Assembly (NCBI GenBank): GCA_934454115.1
Contig: CAKSFQ010000020.1
Location: 1-48,985 of the forward strand
DNA from: an uncultured Clostridia bacterium
Lineage (GTDB): Bacteria; Bacillota; Clostridia; Monoglobales; Monoglobaceae
Length of the DNA stretch: 48,985 nt
Direction of reading: 5' to 3'
Each line of letters begins with the position of its first letter. Position 1 is the first letter of the stretch. Position numbers and translations under genes: made by a program. This document shows, in pieces, positions 34,853 to 44,038 of this stretch. The notes under the pieces were generated by a model. The model was not told the DNA's origin. It did no database searches and saw nothing but the letters and a program-made list of their open reading frames with translations.

Positions 34853-35836
34853 TTATTTGGCACTGTTACATTTTTCTAAAAATTTTTTATGCGCCTTACG
34901 CAATTCCTCCGCCTTCTCCTCCGGGGCGGTGGGGTTGCAGGCAGCCCATGCGCCGGTCTCACTGGAGGCGTTAAACTTTTGCTTTTCTGCAGAGCGCATC
35001 GGCGGGAAAAATTCGATATGAAAATGGAAGTAATCGCTGCAGTCCTCGCCATTTACCGGCCCCTGGTGCATGCACATCATGTACGGGAAAGGATAGTCAA
35101 ACAGGCTGTCGAGTGTGCCGGCGGTTTCTTTTAAAATCCTTGCCAGGTTATCCTTTTGCCGGTCGCTGAACTGATCCAGGCTCTGGATATGATCCTTTGC
35201 GGCGATATAGACGCCGTAGGGATAGTCGGTAAAGAACGGCAAGAAGGTAATAAAATCCTCGTTTTCAAAAATGATGCGGCTCTTTGCTTCTTTTTCATTC
35301 TTTAAGATGTCACAAAAGAGACAGTGGCTTTTTTCTTCGTAATATTCCTTGCTCGATGCCAGTTCAACCTCCAGTTTTTTCGGTACGTAGCTGTATGCAT
35401 AGATCTGACCGTGCGGATGCGGCATGGTTACGCCGACCACATCGCCGCGATTTTCAAAGATAAAGATGTACTTGATTTTTTCGTCTTGCTTCAGCGCACA
35501 AAATCGCGCCGTCCAAAGATCAACCAATTCCCGGATGTGACTGACGCTCAGCTCCGGCAGAGTAATGGTGTGGTTGGGCGAGTAGAGGATAACTTCACAC
35601 TTGCCATAGGCCTCTCTGGTTTGATAAAGCTCTGTTGCAACATCGTCCGGAACCGGCGGATTCTGGGACAATGCAGGGAAGTCGTTGTCGTACTCGTAAA
35701 CGGTAAAATGATCCGGAACCTTGCCGGAACCGGGACAAAACGGACACCAGTCCTTGGGCATCTGCGGACGGTTTTGACGGTGCGATGCGATCATAACCCA
35801 GTCCTTGGTCAACGGATTATAACGTAATTCAGCCAT
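34853..35836 (-). CDS. galT: Galactose-1-phosphate uridylyltransferase, class I
   Basis: Exchanges galactose-1-phosphate and UDP-glucose. The product is 327 residues of the HIT superfamily. The active-site HPHGQ of the class I (histidine triad) family is present, with zinc-region Cys residues in WCPFCPGS. It starts at 35836 with AGGAGG upstream. It is the first gene of galT-galK and has its own promoter. Many Firmicutes use class II GalT, so a class I enzyme here is mildly notable. Confidence 0.95.
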   Translation of the reverse strand: MAELRYNPLTKDWVMIASHRQNRPQMPKDWCPFCPGSGKVPDHFTVYEYDNDFPALSQNPPVPDDVATELYQTREAYGKCEVILYSPNHTITLPELSVSHIRELVDLWTARFCALKQDEKIKYIFIFENRGDVVGVTMPHPHGQIYAYSYVPKKLEVELASSKEYYEEKSHCLFCDILKNEKEAKSRIIFENEDFITFLPFFTDYPYGVYIAAKDHIQSLDQFSDRQKDNLARILKETAGTLDSLFDYPFPYMMCMHQGPVNGEDCSDYFHFHIEFFPPMRSAEKQKFNASSETGAWAACNPTAPEEKAEELRKAHKKFLEKCNSAK

Positions 35837-35875
35837 ATTGATTCCTCCTGGATAACATACTCATTTCATAATACC

Positions 35876-35903
35876 AGTGTACCACACTGAGAGAAGAGGT
35901 CAA
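35876..35903 (-). promoter_or_regulatory. Promoter of galT-galK
   Basis: Minus strand: TTGACC (35903-35898), 16-base spacer, TACACT (35881-35876), about 39 bases before galT. It is divergent from the protease promoter. The AGTGTGGTACACT imperfect palindrome at the -10 could be an operator. Confidence 0.72.
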
Positions 35904-35941
35904 TATTAAATAATGGACGAAAATACCATAAAATATTAACC

Positions 35942-35970
35942 TTGCAATTTGATTTTGTCTATGGTAAACT
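35942..35970 (+). promoter_or_regulatory. Promoter of subtilisin gene
   Basis: TTGCAA (35942-35947), 17-base spacer, TAAACT (35965-35970), about 30 bases before the start codon. Confidence 0.65.
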
Positions 35971-35999
35971 GAGGGAAAGAAGAAAGACGGTGATGGAAA

Positions 36000-37469
36000 A
36001 TGGGCAGGAGAAGACGGATTTTTTTACTGTTTTTTGCAGTGGCTACAGCCGTTCTCAGCGGAAAGGCTTTGGCCGCCGAAGAAAAGCAGTATCTGGTTTA
36101 TTGCGCAAGTGATGCGGCGGTATCGCTCAGCGCCGAAGACGCGGTGCCGGTTCCGCTGATGCCAAGGCGCGGGGTGTATCTATGTAAGGAGTCGGAACTG
36201 TCCGAGGTTCAAAAGCTACCCGGCGTGATACGGGTAGAAGAAAACGCCCCGGCCTTTCTCTATGAGGAGCCGGAGGTTGTCCCGAACGATCCGGGGCTTT
36301 TAAACCAATGGAATCTTGATGTGATTGGCATGAAGGAAAGCTGGTACTGGAACGCTGAGGGTAAGGGAACACGCATTGCCGTGATCGATTCCGGTGTGGA
36401 TGCGTCGCATCCGGATTTAAGGGGGCATATCATCGCGGAAAAAAACCTTTGCGTCAGCAGCGAGACGGGCGAGGTTGAAAATCCGACCGATGTGATGGAC
36501 ATAGTAGGCCATGGAACGGCGGTGGCATCGATCGTTGCGGCCGGAATCAATGACGGTTGCGGTATGGCAGGGATCAGCAGTGCAGATTTGGTGTCGCTGC
36601 GCGTGTATGATACAAGCAGCAATGCAGCATCGATTGCACTTGCCATCTATGCCGCCGTGGACGACTATCAATGTGACGTGATCAACCTCAGCCTCGGTAC
36701 ACCAAAAGATGTGGATTTTTTAAGAAATGCGGTCGAATATGCGCTCAGTCACAACGTGATTTTGGTTGCGGCATCGGGAAATCATAGTGACGGACACGGC
36801 GATGCACTGCGTTACCCGGCGTCCTATGACGGGGTGATTTCGGTAGGGTCGGTAAACCGGGATGGCAGCTATTACAGCGGTGCGGCTGCCAATGACGGGG
36901 TAAAGGTAGCGGCGCCCGGCGTCAGCATTTATGCGGCAACGCTGAAAAATACCTGGAAAATGCAAACGGGAACCTCATTTGCGTGTCCGCAGGTGGCCGG
37001 TGCGGCGGCAGTGCTGCGAGGCATCGAGAATACGCTCTCGCCCGCGGAGTATCTGGCGCTCATCCGGGAGACGGCAACGGACACCGAGGAGACCGGCTGG
37101 GACAAAAAAACAGGGTATGGTATCATCCATATCAAGAAAATGGCGGACGAAGTTTTTCGGTGGCAGGGAATGCTGGTGTTTTCCCGCACAAAGAACGTGG
37201 GCGGCGCGGCGCAGTGTCGGGTTTGGAACAGTACGGACGTAAAAAAAGAGGGGATTGCAGTGGCTGCGGCTTATCGCGCCGGTGATGCGTCACAGCTGAT
37301 TTCTTTTCAGGCAGAGCCGTTTGTTGCCGCACCACAGGAGAAAGTGACGCTCTCCTGTGCGGCGGTGGAAGAGGATGCTGTGCGCTTTATGCTCTGGGAC
37401 GGCCTTGGGAGGCTTTCACCGCTCCCCACCTATCCGCTATGTCGGGAAGAAGCAGCCGACTCCTTATAA
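36000..37469 (+). CDS. Secreted subtilisin-like serine protease (S8)
   Basis: The product is 489 residues. A signal peptide ends near ALAA and a short inhibitor-like propeptide follows (to about 90). The catalytic triad is visible: Asp in AVIDSGVD, His in VGHGTAVASI and Ser in GTSFACPQ, with the oxyanion Asn in AASGNHS. The C-terminal 90 residues form a beta-rich tail with RFMLWDGLGRLSPLP, similar in pattern to the ends of the surface proteins at the window start. It is probably secreted or surface-associated, processing proteins or taking part in spore or wall maturation. The stop is followed by a hairpin and a deacetylase gene. The ribosome binding site is weak. Confidence 0.9.
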   Translation: MGRRRRIFLLFFAVATAVLSGKALAAEEKQYLVYCASDAAVSLSAEDAVPVPLMPRRGVYLCKESELSEVQKLPGVIRVEENAPAFLYEEPEVVPNDPGLLNQWNLDVIGMKESWYWNAEGKGTRIAVIDSGVDASHPDLRGHIIAEKNLCVSSETGEVENPTDVMDIVGHGTAVASIVAAGINDGCGMAGISSADLVSLRVYDTSSNAASIALAIYAAVDDYQCDVINLSLGTPKDVDFLRNAVEYALSHNVILVAASGNHSDGHGDALRYPASYDGVISVGSVNRDGSYYSGAAANDGVKVAAPGVSIYAATLKNTWKMQTGTSFACPQVAGAAAVLRGIENTLSPAEYLALIRETATDTEETGWDKKTGYGIIHIKKMADEVFRWQGMLVFSRTKNVGGAAQCRVWNSTDVKKEGIAVAAAYRAGDASQLISFQAEPFVAAPQEKVTLSCAAVEEDAVRFMLWDGLGRLSPLPTYPLCREEAADSL

Positions 37470-37485
37470 AGCAATATCATATCAG

Positions 37486-37521
37486 ATCCCCTGCGCTCAT
37501 ATAGATAGTGCAGGGGGTGAT
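37486..37521 (+). promoter_or_regulatory. Hairpin covering the deacetylase Shine-Dalgarno
   Basis: ATCCCCTGCGCT (37486-37497) pairs with AGTGCAGGGGGT (about 37507-37518), 12 pairs including wobbles. The right arm contains the only good ribosome binding site, AGGGGGTGAT, for the next gene. A T-rich tract follows, so it could instead be an inefficient terminator of the protease gene. Confidence 0.65.
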
Positions 37522-37524
37522 TTC

Positions 37525-38415
37525 ATTTTTGTTATTCGATTAAGAACCGTGCTTGTTTACCTTTTTATTTTGCTGGTGCTGTGCAGCTGCGTCCATTTTT
37601 ATGTTGTGCGTCAGGAGGCGGTAGCGGTCACTGCAGAGACGGGAGAGCAACCCATCACCCTGCCGATTTTGATGTATCACGGTGTGACGGAGGATTCCTC
37701 GAAAATCGGACAGTTTGTAATCTCAAAGGCCATGTTGGAGGAGGATCTTTCTTATCTGCAAAAAGCCGGATACCAAACGGTGACGGTGGATGAGGTGATC
37801 CGCTATGTCAAAGAGAGTCAGCCGCTGCCGGAAAAGCCGATTGTTCTGACCTTTGATGACGGGTATTACAATAACTACTGCTATGCGTATCCGCTCCTTC
37901 AAAAATATCATATGAAGGCTGTGATTTCGCCGATCGGAAAATATTCCGACCTTTACAGTCAAAATGCGGATCAAAACCCGGCCTATGCGCACATTACCTG
38001 GGATAATATCCGCGAGATGATGCAGTCGGGACTCGTTGAGTTTCAAAATCATAGCTATGATCTGCATCACAATACCAACGGCCGTACCGGCGCCAAAAAG
38101 AAAAAGGGCGAATCCAAGGCTGCCTACGGGGCGATGCTGGAGAGCGATCTCTTGATTTTTCAGGAAAAAATGCGGGAAAACACCGGGTATACGCCGACCA
38201 CATTCACTTATCCGTTCGGCGGAATCAGCGAGGATTCTTATGAGGTGTTAAAGAGAATGGGCTTTTTGGCCACCCTGTCCTGCGAGGAGCGGCTCAACCA
38301 TATTGTGCGCGGGGATGATGCCTGTTTGAAAAATATGTATCGTTATCTACGTTCGAACCGCCGCAGTGCGGAGAATATTTTGACAAAGGCGTTTGCAGAG
38401 GAGAAAACAAAATAG
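37525..38415 (+). CDS. Membrane-anchored polysaccharide deacetylase
   Basis: Family CE4 (NodB homology) enzymes remove acetyl groups from chitin, peptidoglycan or xylan. The frame extends back to 37357 inside the protease gene, but the first good ribosome binding site is AGGGGGTGAT (37512-37521). It points to a rare ATT at 37525; the first usual codon is GTG 37549. The product is about 296 residues from 37525. An N-terminal hydrophobic stretch (LVYLFILLVLCSC) is a signal anchor or a lipoprotein-like signal. CE4 motifs are ILMYHGV, LTFDDGYYNNY (catalytic/metal Asp pair), the metal-His region FQNHSYDLHH, and TYPFGG. The start is uncertain. Confidence 0.85.
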   Translation: MFVIRLRTVLVYLFILLVLCSCVHFYVVRQEAVAVTAETGEQPITLPILMYHGVTEDSSKIGQFVISKAMLEEDLSYLQKAGYQTVTVDEVIRYVKESQPLPEKPIVLTFDDGYYNNYCYAYPLLQKYHMKAVISPIGKYSDLYSQNADQNPAYAHITWDNIREMMQSGLVEFQNHSYDLHHNTNGRTGAKKKKGESKAAYGAMLESDLLIFQEKMRENTGYTPTTFTYPFGGISEDSYEVLKRMGFLATLSCEERLNHIVRGDDACLKNMYRYLRSNRRSAENILTKAFAEEKTK

Positions 38416-38434
38416 ACGGGAAAATTCCCGTCTA
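38413..38434 (-). terminator. Terminator of the def-end operon
   Basis: Stem TAGACGGGAA/TTCCCGTCTA (38413-38422, 38425-38434), followed on the minus strand by ATTTTGTTTTC. It overlaps the stop codon of the convergent deacetylase gene. Confidence 0.8.
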
Positions 38435-38475
38435 ATGCGTGTCATATGGGATATAACGCATTTACGCTGTGCGAA

Positions 38476-38934
38476 TTATTCTTCCTCCGGCAGCCATTCG
38501 GTCACCAAATCCATAAACAGCTTGCCGTCCAGATGGTCAATTTCATGGCAAAATGCCCTTGCAAGTAATGCATCACCGCTGATTTCAAAAGATTTTCCCT
38601 CACGGTTTTGGGCGCGGACGGTGACATGATTCGGCCGGGTTACCATGCCATAACGGCCGGGATAGCTCAGGCAGCCCTCGGCATCGGTCTGTTCGCCGTC
38701 GGAACTGCAAATTTCAGGGTTAATAAGCTCGATTAAGCCGTCGCCGGTATCGATTACCACCAAGCGCCGCAGCACGCCGACCTGCGGCGCGGCAAGTCCC
38801 ACGCCGCCGGAATCGTACAGCGTATCCGCCATATCATCAAGCAGAGTCAAAATGCGCGGTGTTACCTCGTCCACCGTGCGGCATTTCTTCCTTAATATGG
38901 GATCTTCTGCGGTTAAAATCTTTCTGATTGCCAT
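38476..38934 (-). CDS. def: Peptide deformylase
   Basis: Removes the formyl group from nascent peptides. The product is 152 residues. Metal and active-site motifs GVGLAAPQVG, EGCLSYPG and HEIDHLDG are all intact (ligands Cys, His, His). It follows priA by 62 bases. The fmt gene that usually comes next is absent; a terminator ends the operon. Confidence 0.97.
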   Translation of the reverse strand: MAIRKILTAEDPILRKKCRTVDEVTPRILTLLDDMADTLYDSGGVGLAAPQVGVLRRLVVIDTGDGLIELINPEICSSDGEQTDAEGCLSYPGRYGMVTRPNHVTVRAQNREGKSFEISGDALLARAFCHEIDHLDGKLFMDLVTEWLPEEE

Positions 38935-38996
38935 GCTCTACACTCCGTTTCTGTATCAAAAGCCTGTCCGAAAAAAGTATATTGATGTTGCAGATA

Positions 38997-41435
38997 TTAT
39001 ATCATACTGACCGGATTGATGTCAATAATCAAGCGGTTTTTCATGCGGCTCTCTCTATGCCCCCGATTGATTTCGTGCAGCAGCGGTAAAAAGTCCTCCG
39101 CGTGTTCTGCTTTTAACAGGAGCCGATAGCGGAATTTATTTTTGATTTTTGCAATCGGTGCAGGAGAGGGGCCGATGGTTTTTAAAATCGGCATGGACGC
39201 CTGTTTGATAAACGCGCTGATGCTCTCCATTTCGGTTTTGACATCGGTCTCCTGATCGCCGGAGAGCAAAAGGTAAATAAAATCGCAAAAAGGCGGGTAC
39301 TGCATTTGCTTGCGGTAGCGGATTTCGTTTTCGTAAAACTTGGGATAATCCTGCTGCTTTGCAAGCTGGATAATGATGTTTTGGGGCTGATAGGTCTGAA
39401 TCACGGCCCGCCCCTCCGTTTCGCCGCGGCCGGCGCGTCCGCATACTTGAGTAATCAAAGAAAAGCAGCGTTCACCGGCACGGTAGTCCTCGACATTGAG
39501 GGCGCTGTCCGCCGCCAAAACACCGACCAGGGTAACGTCGGGAAAGTCCAGCCCTTTTGTCACCATCTGCGTGCCGAGCAGAATATCCGCCTCGTTATTT
39601 TTAAATCGGGTCAGAATCGATTCGTGGCCGCCCTTTGCGGAGGTGGTGTCAAAATCCATACGCAAAATCCGTGCATCGGGAAATAAGGTCTGCAGCTCCT
39701 CCTCTATCTTTTGCGTGCCGGTACCGAAAAATTTGATATACTTTGAGCCGCACTCCGGGCAAACCGTAAGGTTTTTTTGTGTGTAGCCGCAGTAATGACA
39801 AACCAGCCGGTCGGTATGACGGTGGTAGGTAAGGGCGATGCTGCATTCCTTGCACTGTGCGACATAGCCGCATTCCCGACAGGAGACAAATGTGTGATAG
39901 CCGCGACGGTTTAAAAAGAGAATGGTCTTTTCTTTCCGATCCAGATTGCGCCGGATTTCTTCCCGGAGCCGGATGCTGATGGCAGAGGTGTTATGATAGT
40001 CCAAAAGCTCGCTGCGCATATCCACGATTCGGGTTTTGGGAAGGGCGTTTTCGTTATAGCGTTTACGCATTTCAAATAGCTTATATTTTCCTGTTTGTGC
40101 CTGATAGAAGGAATCCACGGATGGTGTTGCGGAGGCAAGCAGAACCGGCGCGCCCATTTTTTGGCCGCGAAAGAAAGCGACCTCTTTTGCGTGATAGCGC
40201 GGCGCGGTCTCAGACTGATAGCTGGTTTCATGTTCCTCGTCTAAAATAATAATGCCGATGTTTTGAAACGGTGCGAAGACTGCGCTGCGTGCGCCGACAA
40301 CGACGCTGACCTCGCCATCCTTGATTTTATGCCACTGCTCAAACCGTTCTGCCTGGGACAGGCCGCTGTGAATGACCGCTACATCGGCACCGAAACGGCT
40401 GACAAAGCGCGACACCATTTGCGGCGTTAACGAGATTTCGGGGACAAGCATGATCGCTTGCTTGCCGCAAGCAATGCATTCCTGAATGGCCTGCAGAAAC
40501 ACCTCGGTCTTTCCGCTGCCGGTGATGCCGCGTAGTAAAATTTTTTCATGAAAATTGTGGGTAATACAACGGCAGAGATGGTCGATGACGGGCTTTTGTT
40601 CTTCGGTTGGTGCGTAGGGCGCCGAGACAGATACCGCGTCCTGCGTATAGACAGAACGCTCGATCCGTTCCCGGTAGATCGAGACGATGCCCTTGTCACA
40701 CAAAGCTTGCAGAGAGGTGTAGTTCCCGTTTGCCATCATGATCAGGTCGGAGGTTTTAAGGTCGCCGTACTCACAAAGCGTCAGAATCAGGTCGGCCTGT
40801 ACCGGCGCGCGCCGCGCACGGAGCAGATCGCTGAGGGCATAGCCCTCTTCGGCGTTGCAGGTAAGGTGCGCTTTGCGGATATACTTTAAAGTGTAGGCCG
40901 GATCCAATTGATCCGTGATGGCAATGCAGCCTCTCTCTCGCAGGGCATAAGCAACCGATTTCAGGCTGCGCTTGTGAAGGAGCGCCTCAATTTCGGAAAG
41001 CTCAGCGGCGTTACCGCACTCTTTAAGGGCATTGAAAAACTGCGCCTGTGATGGTGTGAGCAGCTCGCCTTCCGGTTCCTGTAAAAAAGTGACCCACTGT
41101 CTGATTTTTCCGCCCATATAGGGCGGACGGATCATGCGGTATGCCTGCTGGAAGGAGCATAGATAGCGCCGCTGCATCCAGGTAACCAATTCCAGCTGTT
41201 CTTCACTGCAAAGCGGTGTCTGATCCGGACAGCGCAGCACGGATTTGAGACGGGGATAGGGGCTTGTCTCAGACAGTGCGATGATGACACCCTCTGCAGC
41301 GGCATTGTGCACGCCAAAAGGAACTAAGACCCGCATACCGATGGCAGCGCAGGGTTCCAGCTCAGTTGGAACTTTATAGTCAAAGATGCGATCCAGCGCG
41401 TGGGCGGCGTCCGTCAGCATTACGTTTGCAATCAT
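38997..41435 (-). CDS. priA: Primosomal helicase PriA (replication restart)
   Basis: 3'-5' DNA helicase that reloads the replisome at stalled forks. The product is 812 residues. An N-terminal 3'BD-like domain is followed by a helicase core with Walker A GITGSGKTEVF, Walker B DEEHE, and helicase motifs including GTQMVTKGLDFP. Paired Cys clusters (CRECGYVAQCKEC, CHYCG, CPECG) form the family zinc knuckles. The start at 41435 has GAGGAA upstream. The coaBC gene often found between rpoZ and priA is missing. A hairpin separates it from rpoZ, so expression may be partly independent. Confidence 0.96.
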   Translation of the reverse strand: MIANVMLTDAAHALDRIFDYKVPTELEPCAAIGMRVLVPFGVHNAAAEGVIIALSETSPYPRLKSVLRCPDQTPLCSEEQLELVTWMQRRYLCSFQQAYRMIRPPYMGGKIRQWVTFLQEPEGELLTPSQAQFFNALKECGNAAELSEIEALLHKRSLKSVAYALRERGCIAITDQLDPAYTLKYIRKAHLTCNAEEGYALSDLLRARRAPVQADLILTLCEYGDLKTSDLIMMANGNYTSLQALCDKGIVSIYRERIERSVYTQDAVSVSAPYAPTEEQKPVIDHLCRCITHNFHEKILLRGITGSGKTEVFLQAIQECIACGKQAIMLVPEISLTPQMVSRFVSRFGADVAVIHSGLSQAERFEQWHKIKDGEVSVVVGARSAVFAPFQNIGIIILDEEHETSYQSETAPRYHAKEVAFFRGQKMGAPVLLASATPSVDSFYQAQTGKYKLFEMRKRYNENALPKTRIVDMRSELLDYHNTSAISIRLREEIRRNLDRKEKTILFLNRRGYHTFVSCRECGYVAQCKECSIALTYHRHTDRLVCHYCGYTQKNLTVCPECGSKYIKFFGTGTQKIEEELQTLFPDARILRMDFDTTSAKGGHESILTRFKNNEADILLGTQMVTKGLDFPDVTLVGVLAADSALNVEDYRAGERCFSLITQVCGRAGRGETEGRAVIQTYQPQNIIIQLAKQQDYPKFYENEIRYRKQMQYPPFCDFIYLLLSGDQETDVKTEMESISAFIKQASMPILKTIGPSPAPIAKIKNKFRYRLLLKAEHAEDFLPLLHEINRGHRESRMKNRLIIDINPVSMI

Positions 41436-41460
41436 CGTTTCGTTCCTCTTTTCATGAAAA

Positions 41461-41488
41461 GTGCGGTGTAAAAATCTTTACACCGCAC
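41461..41488 (-). terminator. Hairpin between rpoZ and priA
   Basis: GTGCGGTGTAAA (41461-41472) and TTTACACCGCAC (41477-41488) form a perfect 12-bp stem. On the minus strand only TTTT follows, and then a 14-base palindrome CTTTTCATGAAAAG, so it is likely a partial terminator that lowers priA expression. Confidence 0.6.
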
Positions 41489-41549
41489 AGCCTATTGTAT
41501 GGCAACAAGCCCTTTTTGTTCCGTATTTACATTCGGGACAGAACCTCGC

Positions 41550-41837
41550 CTATTCTGCGGCGTCAAAAAAATCCGAATCCGAAGATGCGGCCTCTTCCAC
41601 TTTCTCAGGCTCTGCCGTTTCGGTTCCTTCGTCACGAAAGGTCGGACGGGCAAAGACTTCCAGCTTGTTTTCAAAAATCTCATTGGTTGCAATGGAAACC
41701 TCTTTCGCCGAGTCGCCCTTTGCTAGGGGAGCGGCGCCCTCAGATAACTGACGCGCGCGCTTAGCGGCCTCAATCACCAGGGTATAACGGCTTCCGGTTT
41801 TTTCTACCAGCTTTGTAATAGGGGGATAAATCATCAT
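41550..41837 (-). CDS. rpoZ: RNA polymerase omega subunit
   Basis: A small RNA polymerase assembly subunit, 95 residues. The family core is recognised by YTLVIEAAKRARQL near the N-terminus and the later ATNEIFENKL block. The acidic tail (EEAASSDSDFFDAAE) is variable in the family. The start overlaps the gmk stop by 4 bases (ATGA) with AAGGAG upstream. Confidence 0.92.
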   Translation of the reverse strand: MMIYPPITKLVEKTGSRYTLVIEAAKRARQLSEGAAPLAKGDSAKEVSIATNEIFENKLEVFARPTFRDEGTETAEPEKVEEAASSDSDFFDAAE

Positions 41838-42403
41838 AATGCAACACTCCTTGTGTGAATAATCTCTTTAACATCGCGAACGGCCTTTTCAAGCACGTCG
41901 TTGACAACCACATAGTCGTACTCTTTTTGCTTGGACAGCTCCAGATCCGCTGCCGAAATCCGCCTTGCAATTTCCTCCGGGTTTTCAGTTCCGCGGCCGA
42001 CCAGACGTCGGTGGAGCGTGTCAAGATCCGGCGGTGCAATAAAAATGTAGATGCCATCCGGAAAATTGCTTTTCACGTGCAAGGCGCCCTGCACATCAAT
42101 TTCAAGCAGAACATTATGTCCCATGTCCAATTTTTCCTGCACAGGAAGCAGCGGCGTACCATAGTAATTGTTGTTATACATAGCCCACTCTAAAAAGTCG
42201 CCGTTTTTGATCATGGCTTCAAATTCTTCACGCGTTTTAAAGTAGTATGTAACACCGTCTGTATCTTCTGTGCGCGGCGCACGCGTTGTTGCAGAAATCG
42301 ATAGGGATAAGTCTTTACATTCCTGCAAAAGGCGGCGGCATACGGTGCCTTTTCCCACTCCGGACGGACCGGAGATCACAATTAAATTTCCCTTACTCTT
42401 CAT
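41834..42403 (-). CDS. gmk: Guanylate kinase
   Basis: Phosphorylates GMP to GDP. The product is 189 residues. The start is ATG 42403 (MKSKGNLIV), with GAGAGGA upstream, rather than 42457, which would run far into remA. The P-loop [10 protein letters not shown], the GMP-binding ATTRAPR and a typical C-terminal [11 protein letters not shown] are present. It overlaps remA by 11 bases and rpoZ by 4. Confidence 0.95.
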   Translation of the reverse strand: MKSKGNLIVISGPSGVGKGTVCRRLLQECKDLSLSISATTRAPRTEDTDGVTYYFKTREEFEAMIKNGDFLEWAMYNNNYYGTPLLPVQEKLDMGHNVLLEIDVQGALHVKSNFPDGIYIFIAPPDLDTLHRRLVGRGTENPEEIARRISAADLELSKQKEYDYVVVNDVLEKAVRDVKEIIHTRSVAL

Positions 42404-42668
42404 CGTCTGCAAGATCCTCTCTGGTTTCATCATCCTTGGGCTCTGCACGGCCGGCAATGGTTTCGGTCTGGATTGCCGAAAGAATCACGTGATCGCTGTC
42501 GGTAATAATGACCGCCCGCGTTCTGCGGCCGCAGGTCGCGTCAATCAGCAACCCCTTTTCTTTGGACTCCTGCACGATACGTTTAATCGGTGCGGAGTCG
42601 GGGCTGACAATCGCGATAACACGGTCGCCGGATACAATGTTGCCAAAACCTACATTGATTAGTTTCAT
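42393..42668 (-). CDS. remA: RemA-family DNA-binding regulator (DUF370)
   Basis: The product is 91 residues. ATG 42668 ([10 protein letters not shown]) follows AGAGGTG; an earlier in-frame start at 42713 covers that site. Family blocks are [23 protein letters not shown] and [12 protein letters not shown]. In Bacillus, RemA binds DNA and turns on biofilm matrix genes. Here it sits between yicC and gmk, a common Firmicutes order. The acidic C-terminal tail ([13 protein letters not shown]) is longer than I would expect for RemA. Confidence 0.93.
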   Translation of the reverse strand: MKLINVGFGNIVSGDRVIAIVSPDSAPIKRIVQESKEKGLLIDATCGRRTRAVIITDSDHVILSAIQTETIAGRAEPKDDETREDLADDEE

Positions 42669-42725
42669 GATAACACCTCTGTTTTGTCCGCATCTTGCCC
42701 GGACAGTTTTCACTTATACCAAAGC

Positions 42726-43601
42726 CTATTCAATATTCTGAATTTGCTCTCTGATTTTTTCAATCAGGGATTTAACCTCAACCACATGGGCAGCCACAGT
42801 TAAATCGCTGCACTTTGAACCGATTGTATTGGCCTCCCGATTCATTTCCTGGACGATAAAGTCCAGCTTTTTGCCGATCGGAAGTTCGGACTGTGTCGCT
42901 GTGCGAAATGCCTCCATATGGCTGCGCAGACGGACAAGCTCTTCATCCACGGCAATTTTGTCAGCAAAGATAGCAGCTTCGGTCAAAATACGGCTCTCAT
43001 CAATTTTTTTATCCGTCAAAACCTCAGTCAGCTTAGCACGCAAGCGGTTTCGGTAGGCCTCAATACACTGCGGCGACCGTGCCGCAATCGCATCCACCTC
43101 GTGCCCCAGCGCAGTCAAGTGCGCGTCAAGACTCTCCGCAAGGCGGGCGCCCTCCGCCAGACGCATCTTGGTAAATTCCTCAGCGGCAAGGGCAAAGGCC
43201 TTTTGAACCAGCACGGTCACGGCGTCCTCGTCAATGGCCGAATCCTGCATGCGAAAGATGTCCCGAAATCCCACCATGGAAGAAAGCGTAATGTCGTCGC
43301 AAAGGCCGTATTCCTTTAAGTCGCGGAGCGCACTTAAATAGCCTTCGGCAAGCGGCCTGTCAAGGGTGACGGTTGTATCGGTACCCTCTGACTTTTCAAT
43401 AAAAAGCAGGATTTCCACCTTGCCTCTTGCAATTTCTTTTGACGCAAGCGAGCGGACAGAATCTTCCAAAAAGGAATAGAGCCGCGGCGTCTTAATGGTA
43501 AAATCACTGTAACGGTGATTGACAGACTTTATCTGTATCTGAATCGAATATCCGTCATCACGGATATCGCTACGGCCAAATCCGGTCATGCTTTTAAGCA
43601 C
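42726..43601 (-). CDS. YicC/YloC-type endoribonuclease
   Basis: The product is 291 residues, the normal length for the family. The start is taken as GTG 43601 (MLKSMTGFGR), nine bases after AAAAGGGG; ATG at 43589 and an earlier frame start at 43646 are alternatives. Typical ends are SMTGFGRSD and, at the C-terminus, KLDFIVQEMNREANTIGSK. YicC family proteins are now described as RNA endonucleases. First gene of yicC-remA-gmk-rpoZ-priA-def behind a good promoter. Confidence 0.93.
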   Translation of the reverse strand: MLKSMTGFGRSDIRDDGYSIQIQIKSVNHRYSDFTIKTPRLYSFLEDSVRSLASKEIARGKVEILLFIEKSEGTDTTVTLDRPLAEGYLSALRDLKEYGLCDDITLSSMVGFRDIFRMQDSAIDEDAVTVLVQKAFALAAEEFTKMRLAEGARLAESLDAHLTALGHEVDAIAARSPQCIEAYRNRLRAKLTEVLTDKKIDESRILTEAAIFADKIAVDEELVRLRSHMEAFRTATQSELPIGKKLDFIVQEMNREANTIGSKCSDLTVAAHVVEVKSLIEKIREQIQNIE

Positions 43602-43644
43602 GATATATCGCCCCTTTTCTCTTGCGATCCAAACATTCCTACCC

Positions 43645-43673
43645 ATTATAGCATAATGCTTTCAAAATGGCAA
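43645..43673 (-). promoter_or_regulatory. Promoter of the yicC operon
   Basis: Minus strand: TTGCCA (43673-43668), 17-base spacer, perfect TATAAT (43650-43645), about 44 bases before the GTG. Confidence 0.82.
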
Positions 43674-43907
43674 ATCATTTTTTCAAAAAATGGGTTTGGT
43701 AATGACAAATCGTAACATTTCGTTTATTTTATGAAAAAAAACCATCCTTCGGTGTGAATATTGCACAAAATCAATGCTGTGAAATCGCAGCAAACCATAT
43801 TGTTAACAATTTGTTCATAATTTTTGCAAACGCCCAAAAAACGTTAGTTTATACTTTGTTTAGATTTGATTTTGGCAACGAATTTGGACGATGAAAGGGC
43901 TATTTGG

Positions 43908-43936
43908 TTGACTTTCTCCCAAAAAAAGTGTATAAT
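43908..43936 (+). promoter_or_regulatory. Promoter of the NlpC/P60 gene
   Basis: TTGACT (43908-43913), 17-base spacer, perfect TATAAT (43931-43936). Confidence 0.85.
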
Positions 43937-44038
43937 GCATAGCGTGTTTTAGATTTGGACACGTCAAAAAACAAAAATATATGCTGGAAGGAAGTGAAGC
44001 AGGGACAGTAAGCATACAAAATATTGGAGGTTTCAGTT

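Larger units (their letters stand above)
43602..44038. other. 437-base AT-rich divergent gap
   Basis: Holds the yicC promoter (minus), then about 200 bases with no recognised feature, then the NlpC/P60 promoter (plus). The 5' leader of the latter is about 95 bases and includes a short GCGTGT/ACACGT hairpin near 43943-43964. I saw no c-di-AMP riboswitch core. Confidence 0.6.

Noticed and set aside
37471..37520. Simple terminator ending the protease transcript
   Set aside because: Kept as a regulatory hairpin instead: the right arm holds the deacetylase ribosome binding site and the T-tract is interrupted. Termination remains possible.
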